Origin: Dichloromethanomonas sp964477085
GTDB taxonomy: Bacteria; Bacillota; Desulfitobacteriia; Desulfitobacteriales; Syntrophobotulaceae
Reading direction: 5' to 3'
Length of the DNA: 7,184 bases
Assembly: GCA_964477085.1 (NCBI GenBank)
Contig: CAYZDF010000106.1
Location: 1 to 7,184 of the forward strand
Part shown: positions 5,755 to 7,184 of the stretch, one piece after another
Layout of the letters: every line of letters starts with the position of its first letter
Position numbering within the stretch: the stretch's first letter is position 1
Translations under genes and position numbers: made by a program
The notes under the pieces: model-generated
What the model saw: the letters and a program-made list of their open reading frames with translations, nothing else
Databases searched by the model: none
What the model was told of the DNA's origin: nothing

Positions 5755-7158
5755 CTACACAGCTCCCAACTGTTTAGCCTTTTCGATTGCGTCTTCAATC
5801 GGTCCGACAAGCCGGAATGCTTCTTCTGGCAAATCATCGTGTTTACCTTCGCAGATTTCTTTAAAGCCTCTGATGGTCTCCTTAATGGGTACATATTTAC
5901 CTTTCAAGCCGGTGAAAGCTTCTGCAACACTGAATGGCTGGGAAAAGAAAATCTGAATACGGCGGGCCCTGTGGACAATAATCTTGTCTTCTTCACTCAA
6001 CTCATCCATACCGAGAATCGCAATGATATCCAAAAGTTCTTTGTAACGCTGAAGAATGGTTTGAACTTGTCGAGCTACCGCATAGTGTTCTTCCCCAACG
6101 ATAGACGGAGTCAAAATCTGTGAAGTGGAGTCCAGCGGGTCAACAGCCGGATAAATACCAATTTCAACGATAGCACGACTAAGAACGGTTGTTGCATCCA
6201 AATGGGCAAACGCAGTAGCCGGTGCTGGGTCGGTCAAGTCGTCCGCAGGGACGTAAATGGCCTGAACGGAAGTGATAGAACCCTTTTTGGTAGAGGTAAT
6301 GCGCTCTTGGAGATGACCCATTTCGGTAGCCAGTGTTGGCTGATATCCTACCGCCGAAGGCATGCGACCTAAGAGTGCGGAAACCTCGGACCCTGCCTGA
6401 GTAAAACGGAAGATATTATCAATGAAGAGAAGGACGTCTTGTCCCTGCTCATCACGGAAATATTCCGCTTGGGTTAGACCGGTCAGTGCCACGCGGAGAC
6501 GGGCTCCGGGGGGTTCGTTCATCTGACCAAATACCATGGTCATTTTGCTGATAACCCCTGAATCTTTCATTTCATGATATAGGTCGTTTCCTTCACGGGT
6601 ACGCTCACCAACGCCTGCAAATACGGACAGACCGCCGTGCTGGGTAGCGATGTTATTAATCAATTCCTGGATTAAAACGGTTTTGCCAACGCCGGCTCCA
6701 CCGAATAAACCAATTTTACCGCCCTTGGCATATGGGGCCAAAAGGTCAACAACCTTGATTCCTGTCTCCAGCATTGTATCAGTTGTCTCCTGTTCGGCAA
6801 ACGACGGAGCTTTTCTGTGGATTGGATATTTGACAGGGGTATCCACTTCCGGTTGATTATCAATCGGTTTTCCAAGAACATTGAACATACGGCCAAGAGT
6901 TTCAGGGCCAACATTTACAGTAATAGGTGCCCCTGTATTGATTGCATCCATACCTCTGGTCAAGCCGTCGGTGGAGGACATCGCCACGCAGCGAACGGTA
7001 TCATTGCCCAAATGCTGTGCGGCTTCCAGGGTCAGGTTCATATTCTTTTCTTCATTCTTGATTACAATAGCACTATAGATTTCCGGCAAGGCATCGGGAT
7101 CAAACTCAATGTCAACTACCGGACCCATAACTTGAATTACTTTACCTATATTTGACAC
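5755..7158 (-). CDS. atpD: F1Fo ATP synthase beta subunit
   Basis: Catalytic subunit of F1, three copies alternating with alpha around the gamma stalk. The 467 residues are full length. Motifs: Walker A GGAGVGKT (153-160), GERTREGNDLY (184-194) with Glu185 at the catalytic glutamate position, Walker B region VLLFIDNIFR (242-251), the signature PAVDPLDSTS (337-346), and DELSEED (385-391), which contacts gamma and epsilon. One small departure is IQIFFSQPF (401-409), where the family usually has IQRFLSQPF. GTG at 7158 is the start, supported by a full AAGGAGGT site (7175-7168) 9 nt upstream and the standard N-terminus. The upstream gene, presumably atpG, lies beyond the window. Confidence 0.98.
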   Translation of the reverse strand: MSNIGKVIQVMGPVVDIEFDPDALPEIYSAIVIKNEEKNMNLTLEAAQHLGNDTVRCVAMSSTDGLTRGMDAINTGAPITVNVGPETLGRMFNVLGKPIDNQPEVDTPVKYPIHRKAPSFAEQETTDTMLETGIKVVDLLAPYAKGGKIGLFGGAGVGKTVLIQELINNIATQHGGLSVFAGVGERTREGNDLYHEMKDSGVISKMTMVFGQMNEPPGARLRVALTGLTQAEYFRDEQGQDVLLFIDNIFRFTQAGSEVSALLGRMPSAVGYQPTLATEMGHLQERITSTKKGSITSVQAIYVPADDLTDPAPATAFAHLDATTVLSRAIVEIGIYPAVDPLDSTSQILTPSIVGEEHYAVARQVQTILQRYKELLDIIAILGMDELSEEDKIIVHRARRIQIFFSQPFSVAEAFTGLKGKYVPIKETIRGFKEICEGKHDDLPEEAFRLVGPIEDAIEKAKQLGAV

Positions 7159-7167
7159 AAGCTAGCA

Positions 7168-7175
7168 ACCTCCTT
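7168..7175 (-). promoter_or_regulatory. ribosome binding site fixing the atpD GTG start
   Basis: The minus strand reads AAGGAGGT, an exact match to the anti-Shine-Dalgarno sequence, 9 nt before the GTG at 7158. It decides the start of atpD despite the non-ATG codon. Confidence 0.85.
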
Positions 7176-7184
7176 TGTTAAGGT

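Noticed and set aside
5707..6123. 138-codon plus-strand frame across the atpD-atpC junction
   Set aside because: It is antisense to two well-supported ATP synthase genes, and its translation shows no family features.
6436..6444. Another GGACAAG-type (CTTGTCC) match
   Set aside because: It lies inside atpD and encodes conserved residues of the GQD segment, so it is not a likely SpoIIID site.

Overview
This is a conserved chromosomal core region of an endospore-forming Firmicute. Gene order, spore genes and protein sequences fit a Clostridia of the Peptococcaceae / Desulfitobacteriaceae type, but the genus cannot be fixed from the window. The minus strand reads atpD-atpC, then ywmB-murA-spoIID-spoIIID-mbl. 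This is close to the Bacillus subtilis order atpDC ... ywmB-murAA-spoIID-(spoIIQ)-spoIIID-mbl, which is the basis for several gene names. One gene, a CsoR/RcnR-type metal sensor, lies on the plus strand between atpC and ywmB.

Layout from the right edge leftwards. At 7158-5350 are the last two genes of the F1Fo ATP synthase operon, beta (atpD) and epsilon (atpC), ending at a strong hairpin (5291-5318) shared with the convergent metal sensor. At 5257-4961 is the sensor on the plus strand. At 4757-2634 are ywmB (secreted/anchored protein of unknown role), murA (first committed step of peptidoglycan synthesis) and spoIID (engulfment peptidoglycan hydrolase), ending at a strong terminator (1615-1640). 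At 1555-1301 is spoIIID (mother-cell regulator), followed by a possible 38-codon basic ORF and a hairpin (1200-1219). At 1101-112 is an MreB/Mbl actin homologue with its own predicted promoter. Positions 1-111 hold an AT-rich hairpin and no complete gene.

The genes link wall growth (murA, mbl) with sporulation (spoIID, spoIIID). The sequence suggests local regulation: a sigma-E-like promoter in the murA-spoIID gap, and an exact SpoIIID core motif at the predicted start of mbl transcription. There is no spoIIQ-like gene between spoIID and spoIIID.

Start codons needed care: atpD, spoIID and spoIIID are called at GTG and the metal sensor at TTG, each with a good ribosome binding site. I see no mobile element, CRISPR array, tRNA or rRNA, and nothing that looks like a wholly new system. 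The most informative points are the metal sensor's H-C-H-C ligand pattern, the SpoIIID-like site at mbl, and the small ORF after spoIIID.
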